In this document: positions 38,330-50,275 of the stretch, piece after piece | Layout of the letters: each line of letters opens with the position of its first letter | Numbering within the stretch: the stretch's first letter is position 1 | NCBI GenBank assembly: GCA_001687465.1 | Contig: LVLI01000263.1 | Location: 1 to 64,000, forward strand | DNA: 64,000 nucleotides | Source: Halocafeteria seosinensis | Lineage: Eukaryota; Sar; Bigyra; Bicosoecida | Reading direction: 5' to 3' | The notes under the pieces: model-generated | Told to the model about the DNA's origin: nothing | What the model saw: the letters and a program-made list of their open reading frames with translations, nothing else | The model's database searches: none | Translations under genes and position numbers: made by a program

Positions 38330-39370
38330 ATGGAAGAAAGCGTCGTAAAGGTACAACAACTCTCAGATTGCTATTGTCTATGTGTAACTTATATATTTGT
38401 GTACTAGCGTGGCATTGTAATAGAGGTGCTACATTCTACAGCTAGCGCAGCAATGAAGCGAATATATGAGCTACTTCCCAAGAAGGTGGCGGACAAGGTA
38501 AGAAGAATACAGTGCCTTGTCTGGTTCGTATTGGATGATTTTGCTGTTATCAAATGGCTGTCATGTAACAGATCCGAAGCACCTTAGAGTTCAGAGGAGG
38601 CACGCAAGACACCTATCTTTTTCGGGCTACCTCAGAGCCTAACAGATGGGATAATCGACGCCAATTTCGTTATCCTCCAGGGTATGTGTTGTGCTTTAAA
38701 CAATGCAGCAGTGGTAATTGGTTCATTAACCTGGAATATCATTGTCCTTTGTGTATCCTATGATAAAACAGCTCTCATGAACCTGCTAAGGTTCCTGATC
38801 GCGAAGAGGAGAATCGCTTTGACATCAAGTACTTCCCTCGGGACACCATTCGACATGCCAATCCCCTTGAGCCCCGGTTTACCTCGGACGATAATGTTCG
38901 GCAAATTTCATCCCAGAAGCCGTTGCTCTTACAACAAATGAAAGATTTGTCAGGAAGTCGAGGGTCTCCCGTTCGCTCTGTAGGTGCTTGCCGACGCCGT
39001 TGAACCGGTTCTGGCAGTTTATTCCTGCCTTTGTGTGTACGCAGAATCCGGCGGTAGAACGATATAGTGCAGATGGATTGAGGTCTGCAATGACTGCTTC
39101 TCATGGTAGGCACTGTGCCGGAGGACATGATAGCCAGACTCTGCACTGAGTTCATTGTCTTTTTCTTTTACTTGTTTCGCAGAGGCTACACAAAATGCGC
39201 TTCTCGAGAAGCAACCGGATCATTTACCGACACCAGAGTATTATGTTTACGATGATGGCACTGGAATCTTGAAACACCACGACGAAAAAAATCTGCCTCC
39301 AACGCCTGGAAGACCAACTCAGTGGAGAAGGGACCCGTACCAGTTTCTCGGAAGGGAGAAGATGTGGTAG
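38330..39370 (+). CDS. Conserved-looking protein of unknown function, six exons
   Basis: Exons 38330-38350, 38408-38497, 38572-38681, 38772-38979, 39045-39105 and 39183-39370 join in frame to 225 residues. I do not recognise it. The chain is hydrophilic, with no membrane segment. It starts with a helical part (MKRIYELLPKKVADKIRSTL). A Tyr/Arg-rich middle follows (TYLFRATSEPNRWDNRRQF, KYFPRDTIRHANPLEPRF). The end is PTQWRRDPYQFLGREKMW. The Pro/Arg/Trp-rich composition is like small structural subunits of respiratory complexes or mitoribosomes, but that is a guess. Five introns at regular spacing with intact frames support a real gene. Confidence 0.72.
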
Positions 39371-40151
39371 GGTCGGTAGAGTGTGCAAAGTTGTAGAGAT
39401 CTTAATCGCCTATCGCTATAGCCGTCTTCTCATATTGAAAAGCCAAAAAATCTGTACCCTTCTAAGCTAATATGCACCACTGTCAGGACTGCTGTGGTAA
39501 AAAGTTCTCCGACTACTTGTGAAAACGACTTCATCAGCTGCATTATTCCAACATACACGTGCACCCCTGCTACAGACTGTCTGCTAAAAACCATTCGTTT
39601 ACAATGGCATCGTAGCTCGAATGATTTCTTTGGCTACCTGGTAGAGGGTGCTGCAATTGGATTACATTGTTCGTTCCAATTGGCGACTCGCGGTTTAGTT
39701 AGGGTCTAGTTCACACGTGTACAAACTAGACTAGTAGGTACAAAACTGTCCACTCCAGGCAATGCCTATAATTATTTTATTGACGGCGCTTACGGACTGT
39801 AAGTTCGCAATTCGGTTGTAGCCGGTGACAACTAAAGTTGTACTGCGGGCATGCTTCAAGTTGAAGCAGCAGAACGATCTTTAATCGGTTGCAGTATACG
39901 AGACGTAGAAAGTGTTGTCAGAAACAGGCAGCCAGTAAAGGAAGAAAAGAACGGACACAGCGTACTGTAAGTATTTGTTGTGTTTTTTATCACACAAGTG
40001 AGAGAAAAGACACCGGTGATCAAGGTGCAAGGGTTTTGCCGCTTCAACTTGAACCACTTAAATGACATGTGACCGTCATGACGCCGCAGACACGATATAG
40101 TGTATCCAAACGTGCTATTTCAATCGTATTTTACCCAGATTGTCGTGAAAA
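39371..40151. other. Intergenic region
   Basis: This 781-nt spacer lies between two + strand genes. No coding sequence, RNA gene or repeat could be supported. Confidence 0.5.
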
Positions 40152-40579
40152 ATGGCTGATCAAAATGAAGAAAGACATCCACCGGGAGAGATCCTCGAAT
40201 CCAGTAAGTGCACGGTTTTCGAAACGGATATAAGATCCTATGGATAATACGCATGTTGCGCAGTTAAGAAGAAAGAGGGTCAAGACCATCTAAAACACGT
40301 CGAAACAAAAGATCATACGGGCAAGGAGCGTGCAGTAAGTCGTTCGACACCAATACATTGGCCAAATATTATTCAGGAAGACGCGACTCTGTTCACTTTG
40401 CAGTATGTCCTGGAGGCTATAGAGAAGGGAAAAAAGGAACTGAATCACACGGAACCGAAGGAGCCCAAGCTTCCAACCAAAGAGGTACGAGTTCCATCAA
40501 TTGTTTGAACACCAAAACATTGCTAATTGGACTCATTCCGCAGGAAATTGACGAGGAACGGAGACACAGTGCCTCTTAA
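40152..40579 (+). CDS. Actobindin/beta-thymosin-like actin-binding peptide, two repeats
   Basis: Four small exons (40152-40203, 40264-40334, 40404-40484, 40544-40579) give 79 residues. Two repeats are visible. The first is IKKKEGQDHLKHVETKDHTGKE, carrying the actobindin LKHxET core. The second is EAIEKGKKELNHTEPKEPKL followed by PTKEEI, which matches the beta-thymosin linker and LPTKE end. Family members bind actin monomers: a helix docks between subdomains 1 and 3, and the LKKTET-type segment contacts subdomain 2. Actobindin of Acanthamoeba has the same two-repeat plan. An AATAAA at 40614-40619 follows the stop by 35 nt and lies inside the convergent VPS39-family gene. Confidence 0.8.
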
Positions 40580-40611
40580 GCGTGTAGCCAGTTGCGACAG
40601 TACCTTTAAAT

Positions 40612-43600
40612 TTAATAAAACGAATTGCTTTCATCTAAAGTTTTGGAAAAATCCATATCTCCTCCACCCTCAAGCTTATTCTTCTCTGCAGCTAAAGCCT
40701 GTCGACTTTCGGCAGAATCGCAGGCGGCGTTTCGACGTTCTGCCGTAGCTAGAGCGTTGGCAATTTGGGTTTGCCTTCGTTGATGGAGTTTCATTGGCAG
40801 TACCAAACGAAGAATATGCCTAACTTTGTGTACTGGAGCAGATTTTGGAATTAAATCAATGCAGCGCCTTACATCCAGGTGGTCTAGGTACTTCTGAAAG
40901 ACTCTTAAGGCTCGATCCAGGCTCTCTATTTGGCCTTTCTTATACTGCTTGAAGTAGATCTCCATTAACGTTGCAAAAGGTGCGTTATTGTCCCTGCGGT
41001 TAGCCACAAACAACAGCATCATTAAGAGGAACTTTAGTTGTAACACAGCGACCAACCATACCTGTTCTCCCAGCAATAGTTTTCCGCGTCTTCATGGTCC
41101 AATTTCTCGTCAACCAACAGCCGTAGTGCGTCCTCATGCTGACTGAGCTTTCCAAAAGCAATAACTCGTTCATCAATTAAATTCGAGCCACCGAGTTCAT
41201 TGATTTGGCTCAGGACTGTTTCGGCATTGTACGAATCACTCTTTTTCAAGTGGTCTTGTAGTTTCTTTCGGGTAGCATTGAACGCATTGCTGCGGCTGAG
41301 GGTATCACTCTTAGAGAACTGAGTGAGTTCATCTAAATAAGTCTGCGCTAGCTTAGTGTGAAATCGTTCATCTCTCTTTCCGGCCGTGTTCACAAGGTAT
41401 TCTAGATATGAACAAATTAGTTTTCTGGCCGGGATACGTTCTGATATTTCGTTTAAGAAAGCAAGCACTTTGTCCGGAACGACTTCCTTCGAACGACGAC
41501 TTGAGGGCTGGGTAAAGACACCCAGAGCGCGCTTGTCATCGTTGTAGCTATCCTTAATAAATATCCAGTGACTATGGTGAAAAATGAGATCTTCGTCGTC
41601 TGTAGAACGCAATATTTCTATTGCTTCCGCAACGGGGTCGCCTTCTATATCAGCCTCGTCAGAATCCGCCACCTGTTCCCAAAGGGACAGCGCTTCGCTA
41701 TGTCTGTTGGTTGACACCAAAAATTGCGACAGCGAATAATACAGTCTGTACCGTTTTAACGTATCCCTTGCATCTTCGACATGTATCCATGTTGGGTTTT
41801 TCAGTAGACTATGCAGTTTGTCTTTCATATTCAATTGAACATAAGCCTTCATTAGCGCAGTGTCAACGATTTGTGCCAGACTATTATTGCTCTCGAGTTG
41901 TCCCACCTGTAATAGTTTCATCTCATCTGGGCTCAGTCTAAGTGAATTTTGAACAATTTCGAGCCATGCGACAAATCTCTTGAGTGCCTCTCGACAATGT
42001 TTGAGAACCTCGTCGTCGTTTTGCTCTCTTCCCAAAACTTTGCTAACAACTTCTTTGAGAGGAGGGATGCGATTCGCACTGCTACTTGGCTTGAATTCTC
42101 GCAAATTAACTGCCTCGAAAAAGCCCTGTAGACCACACTTCACGTAAAACCTCAAACATATTGTTATACACAGATAGAATCACGCACATTGGCATCTCGC
42201 ATGGCGGCTTCAACTACTCCAGGAGTGAATATGCTTGGAGTAAAATTTCCGAGAGCAGGTTCTAAGTGGGTGCTATATAACGCCGGCAAAAATACCAGCA
42301 TCTCTCGAACATCCGCCTTCGCTAATTGCAAATGCTTTATGCATGTTTCATACTTTTTTCGATCATTGAAAGGCCTAAAGAGGCATGCCTTGGCCGCAGT
42401 CCGGTGAAACAGTTTTATATCATTGACTAACGCCGAAGTGTCGAAGGACTGGCGAGTGCCCAAAAACAGGTGGAAAGCGTCAGTAGTTTGTCCTTCTGCA
42501 ATCAACTGCTCTACCTGGCCATCAAATGGTCGATGTTGTAACAGGATCAGTGACTCCTGAGTCACCATGAAAACCAAATTATCACCTCGACGCCTTCGGG
42601 ATTGCCACGGCCACCCATCACACACTCCAAGGACTGGGTTCGTTTCCACAGCATTGACGTCGACTAGTTGAATACTTTTCCCTGTGCGGTGGTGCAATAC
42701 TTCCACGCTGTTAGTATGCTTCTCATAACCGAGAAGGTACGGGAATTTGTAGGCTGCATCACATATGATCAACCATAGATGCAATGCAAAATGCTACAAG
42801 AGTGTTCACTACGTACCAAGATAGCGTGGTCTGTTTGACCAAGGAATATCATCCCTTCCTGTGGGATCCCCCTCCAACGTGAAAAATCCTCCATAGGATT
42901 TCCCAGTCCCTACTAACCACTCCATATGGGACGTGGACTCCTTGCCTTCCGATTTAGCAAACAATTTAGCCACAGTTTCTGTGTTGTCGTAAGGGTTGAT
43001 GCCACGACCCGTGGATATCTTATCAGAGGGTAGAGCGCTTATCCAGGGCTTTGCGCCTTCCAGTTTCGGTGGAATCTCTTTTGGCCGGCCTCCATAGTCT
43101 TGGACTACGGAGTATCCTCTTGAGAAACTGACACAGACACACATGTGAGCGTACCGGAACAGACTAGGTGATTCCGGTAAACTCAGTGCTGTTTGAGCAC
43201 GCTTGAAGCGTGGAGTAGATTTTGGACCCTCATCGACAACTTCGTACAAGGCGAGTTCTGACCGCCGCTTGAGCAACGCAGTGAAGCCAACGGGTTGCCG
43301 CTCATCTCTACCAATGCGCATGGTAAAGTCGACAAATCCAGGCTTTTCATTGATGGTCCCGGAGAGGATCTCGAGGGTCCGTAAACTCAGAAGGAAAATT
43401 TTGCCGTCGACTAAGCACAGCAAGACTCCTAGTTGATATACAGCCTCTATTCGCACTATTGCATTTTTTTTGGATGACACTTGCTGAGAAATCATCTTTT
43501 CGGAAGGGACTTTAACGGATGCCTTCGCACGCTTTGTTTCCTCAAGCGGATAGAGACGCACATGTCCATCATTCGTACCAATATATATTTGTTGCCCTGC

Positions 43601-43783
43601 GTACGAAACGCATGTGTACCGAGTACGCGAGGTACTTGGCTCGCTCACTACTTTGTGGAGCGAAAAAGGCTCCAACCCAGTTTCCGCCGCTGAGTTGCCG
43701 CACAAACGAACAGCAGTTTAAATATTGCCGAAGGGTTAAACATGAGTTACAACTGCGTACTTACCTCCCTCCTCCGCTGCCAT
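40612..43783 (-). CDS. VPS39: VPS39/TRAP1-family HOPS or CORVET tethering subunit
   Basis: Five exons (43783-43765, 43689-42817, 42753-42170, 42125-41062, 40993-40612) give 973 residues. These proteins link Rab GTPases to the class C Vps core and tether endosomes or vacuoles before fusion. The N-terminal 330 residues look like a CNH beta-propeller (QIYIGTNDGHVRLYPLEE at the start). The rest is an alpha-solenoid with the Vps39 landmarks LAQIVDTALMKAY, HEDALRLLVD, AENYCWENR and RRCIDLIPKSAPVHKVRHIL. No C-terminal RING-like zinc site (CxxC...) is visible, unlike animal VPS39. Whether it serves HOPS (VPS39) or CORVET (VPS3/TGFBRAP1) cannot be decided from sequence alone. Confidence 0.85.
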
Positions 43784-44999
43784 GTGTATCGATACTATCC
43801 GTTCTCCTTCTTAAATAGCAGGGAAGCCGGGGTAAAGTATGCACAATGAATGTCTCCGACAGTCAGTTCCAGGATTGCTTGTGTTGCGTGTCTTCCTTTT
43901 GCAATCGAGAGATGTCGTTCCAAGTACTATGCTCACCACATAGTTGCTTGATTTTCCCACAGTAGAACGCACACGAGTGAATGTAGATACAGAGAGAAGA
44001 GACCATAGAGGACAGACCACACACCCTCCAACAGGGCTCGCCCTAGAGCCTGCTTCAATCTCCTGACAAGCAGTCACTTCCCTTCAAGAGCCCAATTTAA
44101 GACACATAGGGTTTTAAATAAATGTGTCACAACCTCTAGGAAAAATGTGTGTGCGTAGACAGTACTCATAAAACCCTGGAGACTCCCCGAACTGTGAAGA
44201 CGGGTCGAACCCTTTTTGTCATTTCAAGTTACTCAAATTTGGTTGACGCTGGTATTGTTACATATTATCATACGTGTTTAGTTGCTTTCGTATGAGAAGA
44301 TGTGTGTTGGTTTTAGCTGTGTTTGACAACATGCCAATGCAGCCCTGGATTATTGTGCAACTTGTGGCCAAGGGCGCCAAGAGGAGTCCAGTTGCTTGTC
44401 GTATTAACGTTAACTTTAAGCCCTCTTTGCCAAGTTACAGGTGCGCACAGATAGATGTATGACCTTCCATATATGTTGGGTATACTGGTTGATTGAAGTA
44501 ATCTGATCTTGCTTCTGCCTCTGCTGGCCAGCGGGGGGTACTCTGGCCCCTCACTCGACTGCCTGATTATCCTGGATCAGTCTCGTGTTTCCATATACAG
44601 TCGCCAAGGAGTGTGCCTCCTAATCACCAAAGATGTAACAATAGAGCTATTCATGTACTTTCGAGCTTTCCATTCCCCGATTCCGGCCGGTGCCAAACTT
44701 CCCATTCCAAATAGCCAATCCGGTCGCTCGACAGAAGTGTGTTTCTGGCAGACATTTAACTTATCAGCATTTAGTTGTCTGAATTAAATCAGTGAGTTTG
44801 GACTGCCAAACTAGCCCCAAACATCCTATTCCTAGGTGCAAATTGCACCGTACAATATTATATGTGCCCAAAGCCGAACTCGGCAGTTCTTTAAGCTCAG
44901 CACGAACTTCACATATACAGAAGAAGCCCATTTAGTGTTGTTCCATCCAGCCTTGTCCACTGGCCGACCTACACAAGTGAAGAGGCATAGAGATAGACC
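43784..44999. promoter_or_regulatory. Divergent region, VPS39-family / NVL; longest gap
   Basis: At 1216 nt this is the longest gene-free stretch. It separates divergent genes. Open frames inside lack family features. A tRNA B-box-like GGTCGAACC near 44203 has no matching arms. I see no RNA gene or repeat I can support. Confidence 0.45.
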
Positions 45000-47512
45000 A
45001 TGGAAGAAGAAACCCAGGAGGACCTGAATGCTGAGGTAGGAGGAAAACAGGGGCAGGGGAGTACTTTCACTGCACACACAAGCGACAGCTCCCGCGCTCA
45101 GGGAGGACCTACAAGTTCATCACAGCATTCAAGGAGCAACAGTTCATCGGAGAGACTCCTCAAAGAGCGTATTAAGAGTTTGCGGGAGGAGAATCCAGGC
45201 GAATATGGATTGTTCATCCCAGAGGAGACCACCCGTGTCCTCCAGCAGCACTTTCACGACTACAAAAAGATAAAAATTGCTGCATTGAGGAAGAAAGTCA
45301 AGAAAGTCCTCGGGGATATGAAGGAGGACACAGGTATGTTTGGTATTTTGACACGTAGAGAACCAGAAATGTATATAGCGACTGGAATAAGCCTTGCAGG
45401 AGACACTACACTTCCCGAGAGTCACTCTCCGTCGCGCTCAGCAGCCATCGAAGGAGATAGAACAACCTCTGGTCTTAATAAGCAACTTTACAGTAACAAG
45501 AATCCGAGTAACGGCAACAGCGAAAGCGATTCTCGCAAGCGGAAAGAAACGAATAGAGACGCCGGTGCTCGTCGGAAGATGGCAAGACTACACCAGTAGG
45601 TAACTCCACTTGTCTCATTCCTAGCATAGTTTACTAAACCGAGTGGATGTTCTGCAGAAGTGGAATTAACGGAAATCAGCAAGAAAATAATCAACTCACC
45701 GACCAGAAGCCAAGGCAAGAACCTATCAGTGCTCGCTACTCAGATCTTGGAGGCATTGAAGATGTTTTGGCCGAAATAAGGGAACTTATCGAATACCCAC
45801 TGACACACCCCGAAATATATACTCACGTGGGAGTTCAACCTCCCCGTGGAATACTTCTCCATGGCCCTCCAGGCTGCGGGAAAACGCAGTTGGCCTTAGC
45901 TATTGCTGGAGAACTGAACGTACACTTTAGGCGCATCAATGCACCTGAGATTGTTTCCGGGATGTCAGGCGAAAGCGAACAAAAATTGCGCCAAATATTC
46001 GATGAAGCGGCAGAACTAGCTCCATCGTTGGTTTTCATTGATGAAATTGACGTGATTGCACCCAAAAGGGAAAGCTCAACCAGAGGAATGGAACGCCGGA
46101 TGGTCGCTCAATTGCTTACATGTATGGACAACCTCGTGTCCACGGCTGAAGAGGCTAAGTCTGTTATCGTCATTGGAGCTACAAATAGCCCTGATGCCCT
46201 TGATGCGGGATTGAGACGAGCTGGTAGATTTGACCGGGAGATCGCTTTATCCATTCCGAACGAAACCGCACGGGAACAGATTCTAGAGGTATTGACCAAG
46301 AACATGAAGCTAGATGGTGCCCTGAATTTAGCTTCTCTTGCCAGATTAACTCCAGGATACGTCGGAGCAGATTTAGCCGCATTGACAAAGGAAGCGGCGA
46401 TAATTGCAGTAAACAGAGTGTTCGATGAAATGATTCACACAAACCAAAAGGCTGGAGGTAGTGAAGCTTCAGTTGACAGGAGCGAAGACCGCATCACATC
46501 CTTTCAATCCGTCAGTAGGTTTTTGAAAGATCGGGAACTCCTTTCGGCTGAGGAGCTAGAGCATCTGCGAGTAAAACATGATGATTTCGTCGAAGCGCTG
46601 AAAAAAGTCCAACCGAGTTGCACCCGGGAAGGGTTCGCAACCGTTCCCGACGTTACCTGGAAGGATGTCGGGGCTCTCCTGCAAGTTCGCGAAGAGATGG
46701 AAATGTCAATTGTGCAGCCGATCAAACACCCTGAAAGATATACGGAATTGGGCATCAGCGCTCCCGCTGGACTTCTATTATATGGCCCTCCGGGTTGTGG
46801 CAAGACGCTGCTTGCGAAGGCTATCGCAAGTGAGTCACATGCAAATTTCATTAGCGTTAAAGGGCCGGAATTACTCGATAAATATGTTGGCGAAAGCGAG
46901 AGAGCCGTTAGACAAGTGTTTCAGAGAGCTCGCGCTTCGGCGCCGTGTATTGTGTTTTTCGATGAAATGGACGCTCTTGCTCCCCGGAGATCCGGCTCGG
47001 CCTCTGGGAGCTCTGGGGTCAGTGAGCGCGTCGTGAACCAGCTTCTCACTGAATTAGATGGTTTGGATTCACGAAAAGGCGTCTTTATTGTGGCGGCCAC
47101 CAACCGTCCCGATATTATTGATTCTGCTATGCTGAGACCCGGGAGGCTTGACAAGCTACTGTTCGTTCCGTTACCAAACTCGGAAGAGCGTGCATCCATT
47201 CTACGGACTCACGTTCGCAATACGCCCCAGGAGGAGGATATAGACTTCAACGAGATTGCCAGCAATGTGCAGTGTGAAAGATTCTCAGGAGCAGACTTGG
47301 CAGGCTTAGTTCGGGAAGCTAGTATGTGTGCTTTACGGGACTACGTGAAGAAAACGGAAACTGGTGACAGCGGTGCCTACCAACTACGTGTATCGACTCA
47401 ACATTTTATGGAAGCCTTCAAGAAGGTAAAACCATCTGTCAGTGAGAAAGACTTGAAACGTTATAATGCGTTGGCAGAAAGACTTCAGTCCTCCACTCAG
47501 CAGGAGGGATAG
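45000..47512 (+). CDS. NVL: NVL/Rix7 AAA-ATPase (pre-60S ribosome maturation)
   Basis: Two exons (45000-45595, 45658-47512) give 816 residues. NVL/Rix7 is a nucleolar double-ring ATPase that removes assembly factors from pre-60S particles. The N-terminal domain (about 40-110, [20 protein letters not shown]) corresponds to the NVL nucleolar domain and is followed by a basic linker (SRKRKE, GARRKMA). AAA1 has GPPGCGKT and [11 protein letters not shown]2 has [15 protein letters not shown], the [11 protein letters not shown] block, [12 protein letters not shown] and [16 protein letters not shown]. The AAA2 wording and the final [14 protein letters not shown] fit NVL better than p97/CDC48. The ATG at 45000 follows a stop-free but ATG-less stretch. 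Confidence 0.93.
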
Positions 47513-48020
47513 ATACTGGTTTAAACCTACAACTACTTCTCAGTTCCACCGCACGTATTGCTCGATCTGCGAAGATATAGCTTGATTTTTACGGATGAAA
47601 TCGCACCTGGAAGGCGTTGAATAAGAGTATGGTGTTCTTCCTATTGTCTGTCAGCTTCAGGCAGAGAGCTCATGTATATATGGGAAGTGGTAAGAGTTAC
47701 TCGTGATTACTCTTTGCATTGTCTAAATCGCGAAGAATAGGGTCGTACTTGAATTCGTAGCGATTGTGGTAGTGGAGTTAGTGCTCACGAAGCATCATCC
47801 ACATACGTTTTTTCGACTGCGTGGCTAGGCGACGTGAGTATTAGGAAACGACTGGGGATGGGAAGATCAGCCCTGAATACTATTATGACCGGAGACGAAT
47901 CCCGAATAGGAAGAAAAACGAGAAACTTAATCATGGAAAATAATTTCACTGCCACGAATTATCCCTACCAAATACCAGCTGAAAAATCGCCGCTTATCAC
48001 TGTCGTCCATTAGCCAGTAA
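47513..48020. other. Convergent spacer, NVL / RAB21
   Basis: This 508-nt spacer lies between convergent 3' ends and is unusually long for such a spacer in this window. No gene or RNA could be supported. Confidence 0.45.
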
Positions 48021-48946
48021 TCAGCAGCACTTAGATTGAGTCGACTTGTCGTTCATATCTTCTTCGAGGAGCTGTAGTCTGCCCTTACTGCCTTTTTTTG
48101 CGTCCATTTTAGATGGCTTTGCAGGAAATTTGCGCAGCATTTCTGCACAATCAAGATGAAAACCAAATGCTCATAGAGTTACCATCAAGAAAAAACGGAC
48201 AAGTGTGCAAAACCAGCAGCATACCTTGCACCAAGTTGGTGAATACTTGCTCGACCCCTTGACCCGACTTGGCAGAGGTTAATTGATGAGTGGCGCCAAT
48301 GCCCTTCGCATAGGAGGAGGCCTCTTGCTTCTTTACTACCCACTGTTTTGTCATATCGCATTTATTACCCGCAATGGAAATAGCTATACCCTCACCAACG
48401 ATCTTCTTAAGTTCCTTAACCCAGGTCTGTACTCTCTCAAAGCTTTTCTGATCGGTGACATCATAGACCAGGATAGCCCCATCTGCCGCAGACACGAGGA
48501 ACGCTGTCGACGGAGCATTAAACAAGGCAACTAGTCGAAATAAGGACTTACTTGCTCCTCTATAATATATGGGAGTGAGAGAATGGAACCACTCTTGTCC
48601 AGCGGTATCCCAAATCTTCAGATTGCATCTCTGTATGGCAAGGATCAACGCAATAAATCTCCCAAGAACTCCTACACCCGCGGTTCACCACGTACAGATG
48701 AGTCCGTAATCACTTGTTTTTCATTATACATAGCATTGGTTGTGCTCTTCTGATGCTCGTTGAACTCATTATTCAAGTATCGTAGTAGAATAGAGGTCTT
48801 TCCCACACGCGCTGCGCAGGCGAAGAAGATTGATTGCGTCCCTCTATCACAGGCTCTACATTCTTTAAGGACAACTCACCTTCGCCGAGTAGAACAACTT
48901 TAAAATCTCGCGTCGACGACCCTGGTGACGCCCCTGAGGCGGCCAT
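48021..48946 (-). CDS. RAB21: Rab GTPase, RAB21-like
   Basis: Five exons (48946-48880, 48811-48696, 48630-48552, 48482-48225, 48142-48021) give 213 residues. RAB21 acts on early endosomes and integrin or receptor traffic. The P-loop is GEARVGKTS, the switch II start is WDTAGQEW, G4 is GNKCD and G5 is TSAK. The VYDVTDQKSFERVQTWVKELKK segment is close to RAB21. The protein ends KCC, a double-cysteine geranylgeranylation site. The Arg that normally follows AGQE is Trp here. All introns keep frame. It diverges from a micro-ORF 93 nt upstream. Confidence 0.92.
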
Positions 48947-49039
48947 TATAGTGTATGTACGAGTGTTTCTGTCACGATTTCTCCTCTCGTTGGATTTGCA
49001 GGCTCCCCAGTGCTGCGGTTGCGTGCTTTACCCACTACG

Positions 49040-49210
49040 ATGGACGGTGCCACATGCGTAGTTCCACTAAGCTCATACTCAAGGCTCCCTATTGGCTATG
49101 AAACAAACATAAAACTTGTCATTGAATGGTGTGAACGACAGCACTTCCACTTCAAGCTCGAGAACGAGCGGGAAGTGGGCATACGGGATTGGATGGTAAA
49201 GCAAGGATGA
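49040..49210 (+). CDS. Possible micro-protein, 56 residues, unknown
   Basis: A single uninterrupted frame of 56 residues (MDGATCVVPL... to WMVKQG) has balanced, structured-looking composition (SRLPIGYETNIKLVIEWCER, then HFHFKLENE). A polyadenylation-like AATAAA (49229-49234) follows the stop by 18 nt. It shares a 93-nt spacer with RAB21 and could be driven by the same promoter. I recognise no family. It may be a real small gene, the tail of an unseen spliced gene, or chance. Confidence 0.4.
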   Translation: MDGATCVVPLSSYSRLPIGYETNIKLVIEWCERQHFHFKLENEREVGIRDWMVKQG

Positions 49211-49835
49211 TAGTACAAATTTGAGTAGAATAAATTGTTAAGCATATGCAATGTTCCAATCTATTCAACAAAGTAGCAATAGCTTGTTCCCAGACAGAAT
49301 CTTGCTACAGTCTACACTTAGACTACCTGTAGTTCGTGTCTAGTTGTATTCGTTAGCATTGTTGTCGCTGAGTCAAGCTATCAGCATTCACGCAGATATT
49401 CCCCATGACCATCCAACCTGCAGCACTCTCAACAGGTCGGTCACAGCTTGTAGAGCGGATTCCGGTGTGGCCTGCTAGCCCCCGTTATGGGGACCATCAA
49501 ATATCGCGAGAACACTCCCGCAATCGTAATTGACAATAACTGGAGCACCCACAATCTACCTCGCGACTGCAAACAAAAAGCGTCCTGGAGAGTAAAAACA
49601 CCGAATCCCCAGTGAGCTAGTTCTGGCTATACCGTTAACGTTAGTAACCAGAGATTCACGCTACCAATAGCACCAAAATACCAGCCCATTACGAGCTTAA
49701 AAGCTATCTCGTATCGCGGTCGATAGCTAGCCAGTAATCGATTAGAACCAGTTGGTTTGCCTTCCTATCTTCATTCCAGGAGCCACACTCGCCCATCTAG
49801 GATCTCCAGAAATGCTGTTTCGCGAGTCTTGTAAA
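49211..49835. other. Spacer between micro-ORF and DPH3
   Basis: This 625-nt stretch starts with an AATAAA at 49229-49234. The rest has many stop codons in all frames and no recognisable feature. Confidence 0.45.
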
Positions 49836-50275
49836 TTAAGCTACAACTCCAACACTTTGGCATTGAGCGTCGTCCTCCTCTTCAAGAAGACCTTCGAAAT
49901 CCTCCGGGTTGTATATTACCCGAATTCGCAGCGAGCAACTCGGGCACGTTGCAATAGTCTCTCCTTCCAGAATCTCTTCAAGCTCTAGGAAGAACTTGTC
50001 TCCACAAGGGCATGGGTAGTAATATACTTGTTCGTCTTCATCGAACTCCATATCTTCTATCTCTACTTCATCATAAATGCGCCTGCAACAAAACAACCAC
50101 TATATGATAAACTGCATCATCTTTCCGGCATCACTGTTGAAGGTTCAACTTACCCTTCGGCTTCAGGGCCGTCATAGTGAATTTTCGTCTGCACTAAGGA
50201 ACACATTATGTTTGCATAACAATGACGCTGTGAAATCGGTACAAACGGAGAATAGCATACCTCCTCCATCGACAT
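49836..50275 (-). CDS. DPH3: DPH3 CSL zinc-finger protein (Kti11)
   Basis: Three exons (50275-50261, 50188-50154, 50082-49836) give 98 residues, against 82 in human. DPH3 supplies electrons to the Dph1-Dph2 radical enzyme for diphthamide synthesis on EF2 and to Elongator for tRNA wobble modification. The CSL zinc finger is intact: YYYPCPCGDKF, then ATCPSCSLRIRVIY. The core DEVEIEDMEFDED also matches. Exon 2 was set by requiring the acceptor that keeps frame (TKIHYDGPEAEG). About ten residues precede the usual start, and the acidic tail differs from animal forms. Confidence 0.95.

Noticed and set aside
43811-44077. 88-codon minus-strand open frame in the long VPS39/NVL spacer
   Set aside because: Composition is Cys/Ser/Thr-rich without family features, no conserved motif and no spliced partner exons.
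44190-44220. tRNA-like GGTCGAACC followed by a T-run
   Set aside because: It lacks the extra T of a normal B box, the flanking bases do not form a T stem, and no D arm or acceptor stem is present upstream.
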